Source: Polyangium sp. 15x6 (lineage in GTDB: Bacteria; Myxococcota_A; Polyangia; Polyangiales; Polyangiaceae). From it: a stretch of 64,000 nt of DNA. Of the stretch, positions 1 to 7,635 are shown one piece after another (position 1 is the stretch's first letter; every line of letters starts with the position of its first letter). Under the pieces are notes generated by a model that saw nothing but the letters and a program-made list of their open reading frames with translations, made no database searches and was not told where the DNA came from. Where the stretch lies: assembly GCF_029960785.1 (NCBI RefSeq), contig NZ_JASBQE010000001.1, positions 186,001 to 250,000 of the forward strand, written 5' to 3'. Position numbers and translations under genes: made by a program.

Positions 1-2
1 AC

Positions 3-659
3 CGTGGGTTCGAGACCGTCACGTACATGATCCACGGCGCCATGGAGCACCGGGACAGCGTGGGGAATCGGGGGCGGCTCAGCCCGGGCAGCGCGCAATG
101 GATGACCGCGGGGCGCGGGATCGTGCATTCCGAGATGCCCAAGCAGGAGCAGGGGCTCATGTGGGGCTTCCAGCTCTGGGTGAACCTCCCGGCCGCGCGG
201 AAGATGGTGAAGCCGCGGTATCAGGACATCGAGCCTTCGGCGATTCCGGAGATCGATATCGCGGACGCTCGGGTGCGGGTGGTCGCGGGGGAGGTGGGAG
301 GGCGGCGCGGGCCCGTGGACGGCGTCGTCGTCGCGCCGAGCTTGCTCGACGTCACGCTGGCGGCGGGCGCGAGCTTTCGGCATGCGCTCGCTCCGGAGCA
401 CAATGCATTCATCTACGTCATCGACGGCGCTGCGCGGATCGGGCCCGAAGGCACGCCCGTCGCGCGGGGAGAGCTCGCCGTGCTCGGCGCGGGTCGATCG
501 GCCGTCTCGACAAGCGCCACGGGGGCGCGCCTCCTGCTTCTCGCGGGGCAGCCCATCGGGGAGCCCATTGCGCGCCGCGGGCCTTTCGTGATGAATACGG
601 CCGAGGAAATCCGACAGGCGTTCGAGGATTATCGCTCGGGGCGCCTCGTGGGCGGCTGA
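3..659 (+). CDS. Pirin family protein, 5' end outside the window
   Basis: This is the C-terminal part of a pirin-like bicupin. The reading frame is already open at base 3 (RGFETVTYMIHG), so the true start and the first metal-binding pair (the HPH that normally precedes RGFETV) lie upstream of the window. The second pair of pirin iron ligands is present as GIVHSEMP. The second cupin half carries a typical LDVTLAAGASF segment. Pirins are cytoplasmic iron proteins; several have quercetin 2,3-dioxygenase activity and others act as regulators, and the exact role of this copy cannot be read from sequence. The gene ends 15 bases before the end of a convergent GspC-like gene. Confidence 0.9.
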   Translation, partial: RGFETVTYMIHGAMEHRDSVGNRGRLSPGSAQWMTAGRGIVHSEMPKQEQGLMWGFQLWVNLPAARKMVKPRYQDIEPSAIPEIDIADARVRVVAGEVGGRRGPVDGVVVAPSLLDVTLAAGASFRHALAPEHNAFIYVIDGAARIGPEGTPVARGELAVLGAGRSAVSTSATGARLLLLAGQPIGEPIARRGPFVMNTAEEIRQAFEDYRSGRLVGG

Positions 660-674
660 CGCATCGCGCGCGTT

Positions 675-1616
675 TTACCGCATCTCGACCTCGATCGACA
701 TGGGTTTGCCCCCGCGTACGATCCGCACGTCGAGCCGATCGGCGGCGCGCAGGCGCGTGAACGCCTCCATCATCTTCGTGAGATCACCCGTCTCGAATCC
801 ATTGATGCTATCGAGCCGATCCCCATTTTGAAGCCCGAGCATGCTGGGCAACGAACCGGGCCGGACTCCGCTGACTCGCATGCCCACGACCCGGTCGCCC
901 TCGCGCGCCGGCACCAGGCGCGCCGCGCCGAGGAGGTCCGGACGTTCGAGGATCGTGTCGATGACCGAGCGCTCGACGACGTAATGGTTGTCCGCGTCCT
1001 TGCGAATCCGATCGGCGATCTCGGGCGGTACACGCGAGGCGGGCTTCGCGGGCGCGTCGCCGCGCTCCTTCTGCGCCGCGGGGCTCTCGCGCCGCTCGTG
1101 CAAGGGGAGCTGACAGCGCGCCGCACCTTGCCGGAGCCATACCCGATCCCAGGTCATCGCGTGCACCGTCCGCCCGCCGATGTCGTCGCCGAGCCGCCGC
1201 AGCGCCGGCTTGCCGTCCGGCCCTGCAATGGCCGCGAACGACCAAAGCGCGTCGTCCGCCTCCGTGATGAGCAGGACCTTCGCGGCGTCGCAGATCGGAT
1301 CGGTATAAGGATCGCCGAGCGGTCCGGCGGGCTCCGGGTCCCCATCGTCCGGCGGGCCATGGCGCGCGAGGGGGCCGGTGATCGAATCGAAGGGATTGCG
1401 CCCGAGAATGGCCTCGCCATCTTTCTCGTCCTGCACCGCGGCGAGCGCGTTCCGCATCTTCCTGGGCGGCTGCGGCGAGACCGGCTCGAATGGCGGACCC
1501 GAGAGGCTCGACGAGACGAGCCGTCCGAGCCCGGCCGCCTGGAAATAGGCGGCGAGACCCACGAGCAGAACCAGGACCGCGGGGAACCATCGTTTCAAGC
1601 GCGCGTCGAATCCCAT
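675..1616 (-). CDS. gspC: Type II secretion system protein C-like (GspC) with PDZ domain
   Basis: The 313-residue product has the GspC layout: a short cytoplasmic N-terminus, one membrane helix at about residues 10-28, a homology region beginning ILGRNPFDS (70-78) and running to about 170, a low-complexity linker, and a C-terminal PDZ domain (about 210-313) with GLQNGDRLDSING. GspC links the inner-membrane platform to the secretin GspD, and the PDZ domain helps substrate choice. No other gsp gene is next to it (pirin on one side, a hydrolase lipoprotein on the other), so it is an orphan here. The start ATG at 1616 directly precedes the membrane helix. The family call is good; its partner secretion system is not in view. 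Confidence 0.82.
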   Translation of the reverse strand: MGFDARLKRWFPAVLVLLVGLAAYFQAAGLGRLVSSSLSGPPFEPVSPQPPRKMRNALAAVQDEKDGEAILGRNPFDSITGPLARHGPPDDGDPEPAGPLGDPYTDPICDAAKVLLITEADDALWSFAAIAGPDGKPALRRLGDDIGGRTVHAMTWDRVWLRQGAARCQLPLHERRESPAAQKERGDAPAKPASRVPPEIADRIRKDADNHYVVERSVIDTILERPDLLGAARLVPAREGDRVVGMRVSGVRPGSLPSMLGLQNGDRLDSINGFETGDLTKMMEAFTRLRAADRLDVRIVRGGKPMSIEVEMR

Positions 1617-1725
1617 GAAAACGGGAACAAGCGAGCGTCGTGCCAGCTTGAAGGCGCGGAAGATCCCCGCGAAAACTGCGCGGTACCCATCCGGACGGGC
1701 GACAAAATGGCCGGCGCGCTGCGGT

Positions 1726-2886
1726 TCAGCGCTGTACTTCTGTCAGCTTGGCACGGGCGGCGTGGGTATCGAGGAAACGCGAGACCTCGGCGAGCACCTC
1801 GGGCGAGATGTCGCGCCCGATGTCATCCGGCTTGATTCGCGTGGCGTCCGGCTGGGTGATGCAGTTCAGGGCGTGCGTGACACAATCGAGCACGCGCACC
1901 CGATGCGGGGCGCGCGACGAGCCGTCGAGCCACTTCGCCCAGCTCTCGATCTCCGAGGGCGCGACGTTGTAATCGTAGCTCCCGCCGAGCACGAGCAGCG
2001 GCCTGTCGAGCTTTCGGGCGAGGTCGGGCGCCCGCCGCGCGAGCTCGATCCACGATTCCCACAGGCCCGGCGGCTGCCCGAGGATCGGCGCGCCGAGGTG
2101 CGTGCCCCGCTCGATCTGCCGGAGCGCCTGCGCGGCGGCGAGCAATTCGCGACTTTCCGCGTCGGCGCGCTCCGGCTGCCCGGCCATGGTGAAAGACCAG
2201 CGCACGCGCTCGCTTTGCTGCTCCAGCACGACGGTCATCGTGTGAAAGGGCGGCGCGAGCATGACCCCTCCGCGCACGCGCGGCCTGTCCGAGAGCAGCA
2301 CGGGCACGAGCTCTCCGCCCTCGCTGTGCCCCGCGAAAAAGAGGCGATCGGGATCGATCTCGGGGCGCTCCGCCACCGCGTCGAGCGCGGCCTCGGCGTC
2401 GAGCACGTATTCGGTCGTGGCGAACTCCACTTCGAGGAGGGTATACGGCACGGAAGAAAAGCCACCGTCGGCGCAGTCGTTGAACGCGCCGCACGTTCGT
2501 TTGTCGTACCGATACACAGCGTAACCACGGTCGGCGAGCGCGTCGGCGAGGCGCTGGTAGACGGGGATCTGGAAGCCGAAGCCGAGCCCGATCTGTCCAC
2601 GCATCACGCCGTCGCGCGACATGGGCCCGCTTCCGTGCACGATGACCACGGCCGGCACGCGCTCGCCCTCCTCGCGCGCGGGCAGCGTGAGCGTCCCTTC
2701 GAGGCGCCAGAGGCCACGATCGAAGGAGACGGCGACTTCTTCTTTCGGCAGCCGCGGCCGGGCGGGCGCTGCGACGTCTTGCGCGGGCGCGGCCTTGGGG
2801 ACGACGTTCGCGCGCGGGGCCGCGGGCGGCGCCGAGCCGCAGGCGCCGAGGAGGAACACGGCGAGCGGCAGCGAGGCGAGACGCAT
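1726..2886 (-). CDS. Alpha/beta hydrolase lipoprotein
   Basis: The 386-residue product starts MRLASLPLAVFLLGACGS: a signal peptide with lipobox LGAC (Cys16), which is why the ATG at 2886 was preferred over the upstream start at 2952. The mature part is an alpha/beta hydrolase: HGSG at 84-87 (oxyanion region), the nucleophile elbow GHSEGG with Ser188, a probable acid at Asp305 (SYDYN) and a probable base at His338 (CVTHALN). It is likely anchored to a membrane facing the periplasm or surface and hydrolyses an ester or peptide bond; the substrate is unknown. It lies 62 bases downstream of an S41 peptidase gene on the same strand and may be co-transcribed with it. Confidence 0.85.
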   Translation of the reverse strand: MRLASLPLAVFLLGACGSAPPAAPRANVVPKAAPAQDVAAPARPRLPKEEVAVSFDRGLWRLEGTLTLPAREEGERVPAVVIVHGSGPMSRDGVMRGQIGLGFGFQIPVYQRLADALADRGYAVYRYDKRTCGAFNDCADGGFSSVPYTLLEVEFATTEYVLDAEAALDAVAERPEIDPDRLFFAGHSEGGELVPVLLSDRPRVRGGVMLAPPFHTMTVVLEQQSERVRWSFTMAGQPERADAESRELLAAAQALRQIERGTHLGAPILGQPPGLWESWIELARRAPDLARKLDRPLLVLGGSYDYNVAPSEIESWAKWLDGSSRAPHRVRVLDCVTHALNCITQPDATRIKPDDIGRDISPEVLAEVSRFLDTHAARAKLTEVQR

Positions 2887-2948
2887 GGGTACCCGAAAGA
2901 CAGCCGAGCCGCGCACGCCTTGGATGGTGACACCCTCGGGCGCGGGGT

Positions 2949-4193
2949 TCAATCCCGCATCGTGGCGAGCGCGGCCGTGAGGGCCTGGATCTTCTCCTCG
3001 TCGGACTTGTCGAGCGGCAGGGCGATATCCGGGGCGATGCCCTCGACCTCGTTCGTTCCGTCGGCGAGGAAGCGCGCGCAGTTCGGCATTCGCACCTCGA
3101 AGCCGATTTCGCGCAGCTCGAATCGTCCACCGTCATTCACGTATCCGCATCCCGCGCCTGCCGTGCGGGCGCCGAGGATCGTGGCGGCCTGGTTGTCCTT
3201 GAGCCAGGCGACGAAATCCTCGGAGGCCGAGGCCGTGCCGCGATCCGCGAGGACGAGCAGCGGCCCTTTCCACACACCCTTGCCTTCGAGCGTCGCCGTC
3301 CCGGGCGGGTCGCCGAAGATCGAGCAGACCTTTTCGCCCTTCCAGATCGGCGTGCGATCGCAGGTCGGCGCGATGATGCGGGCCTCGCTTCGCCGCAGGG
3401 TCTTTCCCGTGAACAGGGGGACGGCCTCCGAGACCCACTCGGTTCCGCCGCCATTGCCAGTGAGATCGACGAGGAGCCGTTGAGCGCCGCGATCCCGCAG
3501 CGCTCCGATCGCCGCCTGCAAGGCATCCTGGAGTTTTGCCCGGACCGCGAGGCGTAATGCCGTGTCATCCATTCCAGCGGCGAAGACTTGCTCACACATG
3601 GTGAGATACTTGTTTTCCCCGAACTGGGCGATACGAATCACACCGAGCTCGCCCGCCACGCCGGCGGGGAACGGCGCTTCGCGCACCGCCGTGAAGCCGG
3701 GCATTTTCTTGAATGGAAATCGGTAATCGACGGCGCGCGCCTCGTATCCCGCCGCCGCGCAGGTCGCGACGGGCGCGGAGGGCGCCTCGGGCGGCGGGGC
3801 GTTCGGCGAAGGGGGAGCGCTCGGGCGGGTGGCGCCTTTTGTCAGCTTGAAATGGGGATCCTGAAACGTGCGAACGAAGCGGCGGAGCGCGAGGAAGGCC
3901 TGCACCCGCGAGAACGCGCTGCCGAGCGAGGCGCGCGTATCGCGGTCGAGCATCGCGAGATCGACCCCGCGATGCTCGACCATCCAGTCGAGGTTCGCGT
4001 ACTCCTTTGCCATCGCGGCCTCGAGCGCCTCGAAATCGCGTACCCACGCGCCGCGGTCGAAGGTGACCACATCCCAGCCGAGGAGCCCGAGCACGATCGA
4101 CAGCAATCCGATCCCGATCCAGCGGAAGACCCTCCGCACCGTCTTTCGGCTCGCCTTCGGCGGCGAGGCGCTCCCGCTTTGCGTATCGCTCAT
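2949..4193 (-). CDS. S41 family peptidase (tail-specific / IRBP type), membrane anchored
   Basis: The 414-residue product has one membrane helix at about 23-40, then a helical N-terminal part, a Pro/Ala-rich stretch, and the S41 catalytic core. The core shows the conserved DLTGNGGGTEW segment and RGTASASEDF, where Ser322 is the expected nucleophile, followed by ILGARTAG. This is the IRBP/tricorn-like branch; no separate PDZ domain is obvious. The catalytic domain should face the periplasm. The ATG at 4193 (MSDTQ) is preferred because upstream codons (MHPRPG) do not look like coding sequence. The protein should cleave exported or mislocalised polypeptides; the physiological target is unknown. 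It precedes the hydrolase lipoprotein gene. Confidence 0.85.
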   Translation of the reverse strand: MSDTQSGSASPPKASRKTVRRVFRWIGIGLLSIVLGLLGWDVVTFDRGAWVRDFEALEAAMAKEYANLDWMVEHRGVDLAMLDRDTRASLGSAFSRVQAFLALRRFVRTFQDPHFKLTKGATRPSAPPSPNAPPPEAPSAPVATCAAAGYEARAVDYRFPFKKMPGFTAVREAPFPAGVAGELGVIRIAQFGENKYLTMCEQVFAAGMDDTALRLAVRAKLQDALQAAIGALRDRGAQRLLVDLTGNGGGTEWVSEAVPLFTGKTLRRSEARIIAPTCDRTPIWKGEKVCSIFGDPPGTATLEGKGVWKGPLLVLADRGTASASEDFVAWLKDNQAATILGARTAGAGCGYVNDGGRFELREIGFEVRMPNCARFLADGTNEVEGIAPDIALPLDKSDEEKIQALTAALATMRD

Positions 4194-4270
4194 GTGCGGG
4201 CGATGTTTACCGCATCCCGGCCGGGGATGCACCTTCCGAACACGCGCCGACGCGTGATATACCTCTTTCC

Positions 4271-4567
4271 ATGAAGCTCAGCACGCTGCGTATCGCCGAG
4301 CCATGCCACGAGGACTGGCAAGCGATGACGGGCGACGAACGCGCGCGCCGGTGCGAGCGCTGCGATTTGCAGGTCACGAATCTCTCCGAGCTCACACGCG
4401 CCGACGCCGAGCGCCTCTTGTCCACGCGTACGCGCGAGGGCCGGCTTTGCGTGCGTTATACGCACGATGGGCAGGGAAACGTGGTCACGCGGACCGCCCA
4501 GCAGGAGAGAATGGTCTCGGTGCTCTGGATGCTCGCCCAGCGAAGGCAGGCGGCGGGGGAAACATGA
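4271..4567 (+). CDS. Small four-cysteine protein, possible zinc-ribbon-like
   Basis: This 98-residue protein has Cys12, Cys28, Cys31 and Cys60 in the pattern PCHEDWQAMTGDE...RRCERCDLQVTNLSELT. The C-x2-C pair and spacing resemble a small metal-binding or redox fold seen in many uncharacterised proteins with the W-x-x-M-T-G-D-E signature. There is no signal peptide, so it should be cytoplasmic. Its stop codon overlaps the start of the next gene (ATGA), an L7/L12-like protein, so the two are probably translated together. No Shine-Dalgarno is evident before the ATG. Function unknown; I infer only that the pair works together. Confidence 0.75.
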   Translation: MKLSTLRIAEPCHEDWQAMTGDERARRCERCDLQVTNLSELTRADAERLLSTRTREGRLCVRYTHDGQGNVVTRTAQQERMVSVLWMLAQRRQAAGET

Positions 4568-4953
4568 GCCTCACGCGTGAAGAGGTCATCACGTACCTCG
4601 AAAGCCTCACGGCCGAGGAGCTCGGAGAGCTGGCGGACGAGCTCGTACGGCGCCTCGGGCTCCAGCCGTTCGCCGCGCCTCCGCGGTACGAGTTCACCAT
4701 GGGCGCGCCGCCGCCGGATCCTTACGAGGAGATCACGGAGTTTTCCGTCGTCTTGAAGGACATCGGAAAGGACAAGGTCGCCGTCGTGAAGGCCGTGCGG
4801 GCGCTCTGGGAAATGCCCTTGAAAGAAGCGAAAGAGCTCGTGGAATCGGCACCGGTCGTGGTTCGCCGGTGGCTCACGCGCGACGAGGCGAGAGGTATCG
4901 TCGATGCCCTCACCGCCGCGGGCGCAAACGCCGAAGTGCGAAACAGATCCTGA
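4564..4953 (+). CDS. Ribosomal protein L7/L12-like paralogue
   Basis: The 129-residue product resembles the whole of ribosomal protein L7/L12. Residues 1-32 (LTREEVITYLESLTAEELGE) resemble the dimerising N-terminal domain, a Pro-rich hinge follows, and about 60-125 match the factor-binding C-terminal domain (FSVVLKDIGKDKVAVVKAVR, LKEAKELVESAP). The Leu-Lys-Glu-Ala-Lys patch used by translation GTPases is kept, but a Gly of the usual GLGLKEAK is changed (EMPLKEAK). It is not in an rplJ-rplL setting, so it is unlikely to be the main stalk protein. It begins inside the stop codon of the upstream four-Cys gene (ATGA overlap). It could be a stalk variant or a free domain in another process. Confidence 0.8.
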   Translation: MSLTREEVITYLESLTAEELGELADELVRRLGLQPFAAPPRYEFTMGAPPPDPYEEITEFSVVLKDIGKDKVAVVKAVRALWEMPLKEAKELVESAPVVVRRWLTRDEARGIVDALTAAGANAEVRNRS

Positions 4954-4955
4954 GG

Positions 4956-5579
4956 TTATTTTTTCGCGGGTTTCTTGCGCGTCTTCGCGGGGGCTTCTCG
5001 CGCGCCGAGGCCGCCGAGGAGGAGGGACCAGACGCCCTCGAACGCAGCATCGATGCCCGGGTCGGACCATTCCGACGCATGGCTCGGTTTGTGGAACTTC
5101 GTCGTCGCGTGGAACACGGCCCAGCCCGCGGCGACCGGATCCTCGATCGTGAACGCGCCCTGCTCCACGCCGTCGGCGAGGATCTGTGCGATTTGTGAGG
5201 CGAGCGTCTCGACATGCACGCGGACCACGTCCCGCGCGTCGGCGACGAGCTCCCTGTACGTGGCGAAGAGCTCGGGATCGTCGCGCGCCTTTTTTCGCTT
5301 GAGCTCGATGAGCAGGTCGAGCCAGCGCCGCAGGCGCTCGGGAGCGGGGCCCTTCTCGGCCGCGACCTCCGCGAGCGGCTTCGACACGCGGGCGAGCCAG
5401 CGCTCCGCCACGGCGTCTCGTAATGCCGTCTTGCTCGGGAAATGCCGATACACGCTGCCATGACTGACGCCGAGCGCGCGGGCCACGTCGACGACCGTGG
5501 CCTTGGCGGGCCCGAAGCGGCGGAGGACCTCCTCGGCCGCTTCGAGGATACGTTCGGCGGTGAGCGCTTCTTCGACCAC
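4956..5579 (-). CDS. TetR family regulator downstream of an aldo/keto reductase
   Basis: The product, about 207 residues, has an N-terminal TetR helix-turn-helix (TAERILEAAEEVLRRFG through VDVARALGVSHGSVYRHF) and a helical C-terminal ligand/dimer domain ending in a Lys-rich tail (KTRKKPAKK). A GTG at 5579 is chosen because it begins one base beyond the stop codon of the upstream aldo/keto reductase gene; the frame is open further upstream but that sequence is antisense-quality. The pair is almost certainly one operon, and the TGACA/TGTCA inverted repeat in its promoter region (6635-6656) is a good candidate for its own operator. The ligand is unknown, possibly an aldehyde or ketone handled by the reductase. 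Confidence 0.87.
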   Translation of the reverse strand: MVEEALTAERILEAAEEVLRRFGPAKATVVDVARALGVSHGSVYRHFPSKTALRDAVAERWLARVSKPLAEVAAEKGPAPERLRRWLDLLIELKRKKARDDPELFATYRELVADARDVVRVHVETLASQIAQILADGVEQGAFTIEDPVAAGWAVFHATTKFHKPSHASEWSDPGIDAAFEGVWSLLLGGLGAREAPAKTRKKPAKK

Positions 5580-5580
5580 G

Positions 5581-6585
5581 TCAATGCGCCTTGCGTTCGC
5601 TGTCGAGGTGCGCCATCTGGGCCGCGGCATAACGCTCGCCCGCGGCCGCGCCCGCCGGTACGGCGCGCTCGATCCGCGCGAGGTCCTCGGGCCCGAGGTC
5701 GATCGAGAGCGCGCTGAGCGCCTCGGCGAGCCGGTCGCGTCGCCGCGCGCCGACGAGCGGGATGATGTCGCTGCCGCGCGAGAGCACCCACGCAATGGCG
5801 ATCGGCGCGACGGTCGTGCCCTTTTCCTCGGCGATCGCGCGGAGCGCGTCGACGAGCGCGAGGTTCTTGTCGAGGTTCTCCGGCGCGAACCGCGGGCTGT
5901 ATTGGCGGAAATCGGTGGGCGCCATCGCGCGCTCCTTCGACCAGTGCCCGCTGATGAGGCCGCGGGAGAGCACGCCGTACGCGGTGATCGCAATGCCGAG
6001 CTCGCGCGCCGTGGGGAGGATCGCGGCCTCGATGCTGCGCGTGATCAACGAATACTCGATCTGCAGGTCGCAGATGGGGTGCGTCGCGTGGGCGCGGCGC
6101 ATCGTGTCCGCGCCCGCCTCGGAAAGCCCGATGTGGCGGACGTAGCCGGCCTTGACCATGTCGGCGATGGCGCCGACCGTGTCCTCGATCGGCACGTTCG
6201 GATCGACGCGGGCGAGGCGGTAGACGTCGACGTGATCGGTGCCGAGGCGGCGCAGCGTGTAGGCGAGGAAGGTCTTCACCGCGGCGGGGCGGCCGTCGAC
6301 GCCGACCCAGTTGCCGCCCGGATCGCGCATCGCGCCGAATTTGACGCTGATCCGCACCTTGTCACGGGCCCGCCCCTCGAGCGCCTCGCGGATGAGCAGC
6401 TCGTTGTGGCCCATGCCGTAGAAATCGCCCGTATCGAGCAGGTCGATCCCTGCGTCGAGCGCGGCGTGAATGGTGGCAATGCTCTCGGCCCTGTCGGACG
6501 GGCCGTAGAGATCGGACATACCCATGCACCCGAGACCCAAGGCCGACACCTGGGGCCCCTTCGAGCCGAGCGAACGCGTGATCAT
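5581..6585 (-). CDS. Aldo/keto reductase
   Basis: The 334-residue protein has the NADPH-dependent aldo/keto reductase barrel: GLGCMGMS near the N-terminus, DTGDFYG with Asp51 and Tyr56, and Lys82 in SVKFG. Those are three of the four catalytic tetrad residues. The fourth, His in the usual HR-x-DP motif, is Ala125 here (YRLARVDP), so proton relay must differ; I recall other AKR-like proteins with a similar change. It should reduce small aldehydes or ketones in the cytoplasm. The ATG is preceded by AGGAG at good distance. The downstream TetR gene starts at the stop codon, and a strong -35/-10 pair lies 35-60 bases upstream. Confidence 0.9.
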   Translation of the reverse strand: MITRSLGSKGPQVSALGLGCMGMSDLYGPSDRAESIATIHAALDAGIDLLDTGDFYGMGHNELLIREALEGRARDKVRISVKFGAMRDPGGNWVGVDGRPAAVKTFLAYTLRRLGTDHVDVYRLARVDPNVPIEDTVGAIADMVKAGYVRHIGLSEAGADTMRRAHATHPICDLQIEYSLITRSIEAAILPTARELGIAITAYGVLSRGLISGHWSKERAMAPTDFRQYSPRFAPENLDKNLALVDALRAIAEEKGTTVAPIAIAWVLSRGSDIIPLVGARRRDRLAEALSALSIDLGPEDLARIERAVPAGAAAGERYAAAQMAHLDSERKAH

Positions 6586-6618
6586 GATGGACTCCTGTCG
6601 CGAGCCTGAACGAGCAGG

Positions 6619-6656
6619 AGTATCAGCGATGCGATGACAAAAGTCAACATCTGTCA
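6619..6656 (-). promoter_or_regulatory. Promoter and candidate TetR operator for the aldo/keto reductase operon
   Basis: Read on the minus strand there is TTGACT (6647-6642), a 17-base spacer, and GATACT (6624-6619), a near-consensus housekeeping promoter placed about 33 bases before the reductase start. An inverted repeat TGACA-N12-TGTCA (6635-6639 and 6652-6656) brackets the -35 element, a usual place for a repressor site. The TetR encoded in the same operon is the natural candidate. The assignment is inference from position and symmetry. Confidence 0.6.
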
Positions 6657-6706
6657 GTCCACATTTATCTCAGTCTCGGGATAAAAGTATGCCAGGATAC
6701 ATGGTG

Positions 6707-7621
6707 CTACTTCGGAGATTCGAGCGGCGCGCAGGTGGAGACGCCCGCGCCGACGACCCGGAAGCCGATGTTCGACTTCTGGTTCACGGTGGTCCCGTCC
6801 TTGGGGCGATATCGGTCGACGCGCGAGGCCACCCCCGGACACGTGAACAAGTAGAAATCACCTCCCCAGAACGCGAAGGCCCAGGCCGTGCCGATGTCGA
6901 GCGTCGGCTGCGGCGACTGGGAAATGACGTGGGAGGTCTTCGGGTCGAGCTCCGCGACGATCGGCGGGGATGTCGTGAAAAACCCCCAGAGGCGCCCGTC
7001 GCCCGTGCCCGAGAGTTCGGCCGAGTCGAAAATCGCGTCGTAAAACCCGAGCGTCTCGAGCTCCATCGTGTCGAGATCGATTCGCCCGAGCCCGCTGCCG
7101 CCGAGATCCGCCACGTAGAGCGCCTCCTTCGTGACGTCCGGCCCGTCGGTCGAAAAACCCATTCCGAATCGCCCGAACGCCCCGGTCTTCGGCGCGAACG
7201 AAGTGCTCTCGCACGAAGCGTCCTCCGTGCTCACGCGAAACAGGTGACCGTCGTCGTAAAGCACGTACGCCGTCGCGTCGCGATCGATGGCCATCGAGAA
7301 CGGCGACGCGCCTTGCGTGGCCGGGCACGAGAGCAAGCCGATCTTGTTGAACGTGAGCGTCGGCGGCGAGAAGCTGTAGAGCACGTTGTCCTGCCCGAGG
7401 AGATAGACGAGCTTCGCCCGCTCGTTACAATCCTTGCCTCCATCGATCCCCATTCCGCCGTCGAAGAGCGGGCCGCCGCCCGCGCCGCCGGCTCCCCCCG
7501 CGCCGCCCGCGCCGCCGCCGGCTCCATTCGGTGTGGTCCCGGAGGCCGAGCACCCCAGTGCGCAAGCGAGGAGCGCGGCTCCGGTCGTCGAGACGAACTT
7601 CTTTCCCAAGATCCTTTGCAT
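6707..7621 (-). CDS. Secreted lipoprotein with Gly/Ala linker, propeller-like
   Basis: The 304-residue product starts MQRILGKKFVS at an ATG preceded by GGGAGGAG, with a signal peptide and lipobox ALGC. A Gly/Ala-rich linker follows (GGGAGGAGG type), then a domain with repeated segments such as NVLYSFSPPTLTF, TAYVLYDDGHLFRVS and ALYVADLGGSGLGRIDLD. The pattern of short beta segments read as name-value or site readouts resembles a beta-propeller such as SMP-30/NHL types, but no catalytic motif is clear. It is 14 bases downstream of the FG-GAP lipoprotein gene and probably in the same operon. It is likely exposed on the cell surface; function unknown. Confidence 0.8.
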   Translation of the reverse strand: MQRILGKKFVSTTGAALLACALGCSASGTTPNGAGGGAGGAGGAGGAGGGPLFDGGMGIDGGKDCNERAKLVYLLGQDNVLYSFSPPTLTFNKIGLLSCPATQGASPFSMAIDRDATAYVLYDDGHLFRVSTEDASCESTSFAPKTGAFGRFGMGFSTDGPDVTKEALYVADLGGSGLGRIDLDTMELETLGFYDAIFDSAELSGTGDGRLWGFFTTSPPIVAELDPKTSHVISQSPQPTLDIGTAWAFAFWGGDFYLFTCPGVASRVDRYRPKDGTTVNQKSNIGFRVVGAGVSTCAPLESPK

Positions 7622-7635
7622 GATTTGCTCCTCCC

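Noticed and set aside
1615-3483. 622-codon plus-strand open frame opposite the hydrolase lipoprotein and S41 genes
   Set aside because: It covers parts of two convincing minus-strand genes and has no recognisable domain.
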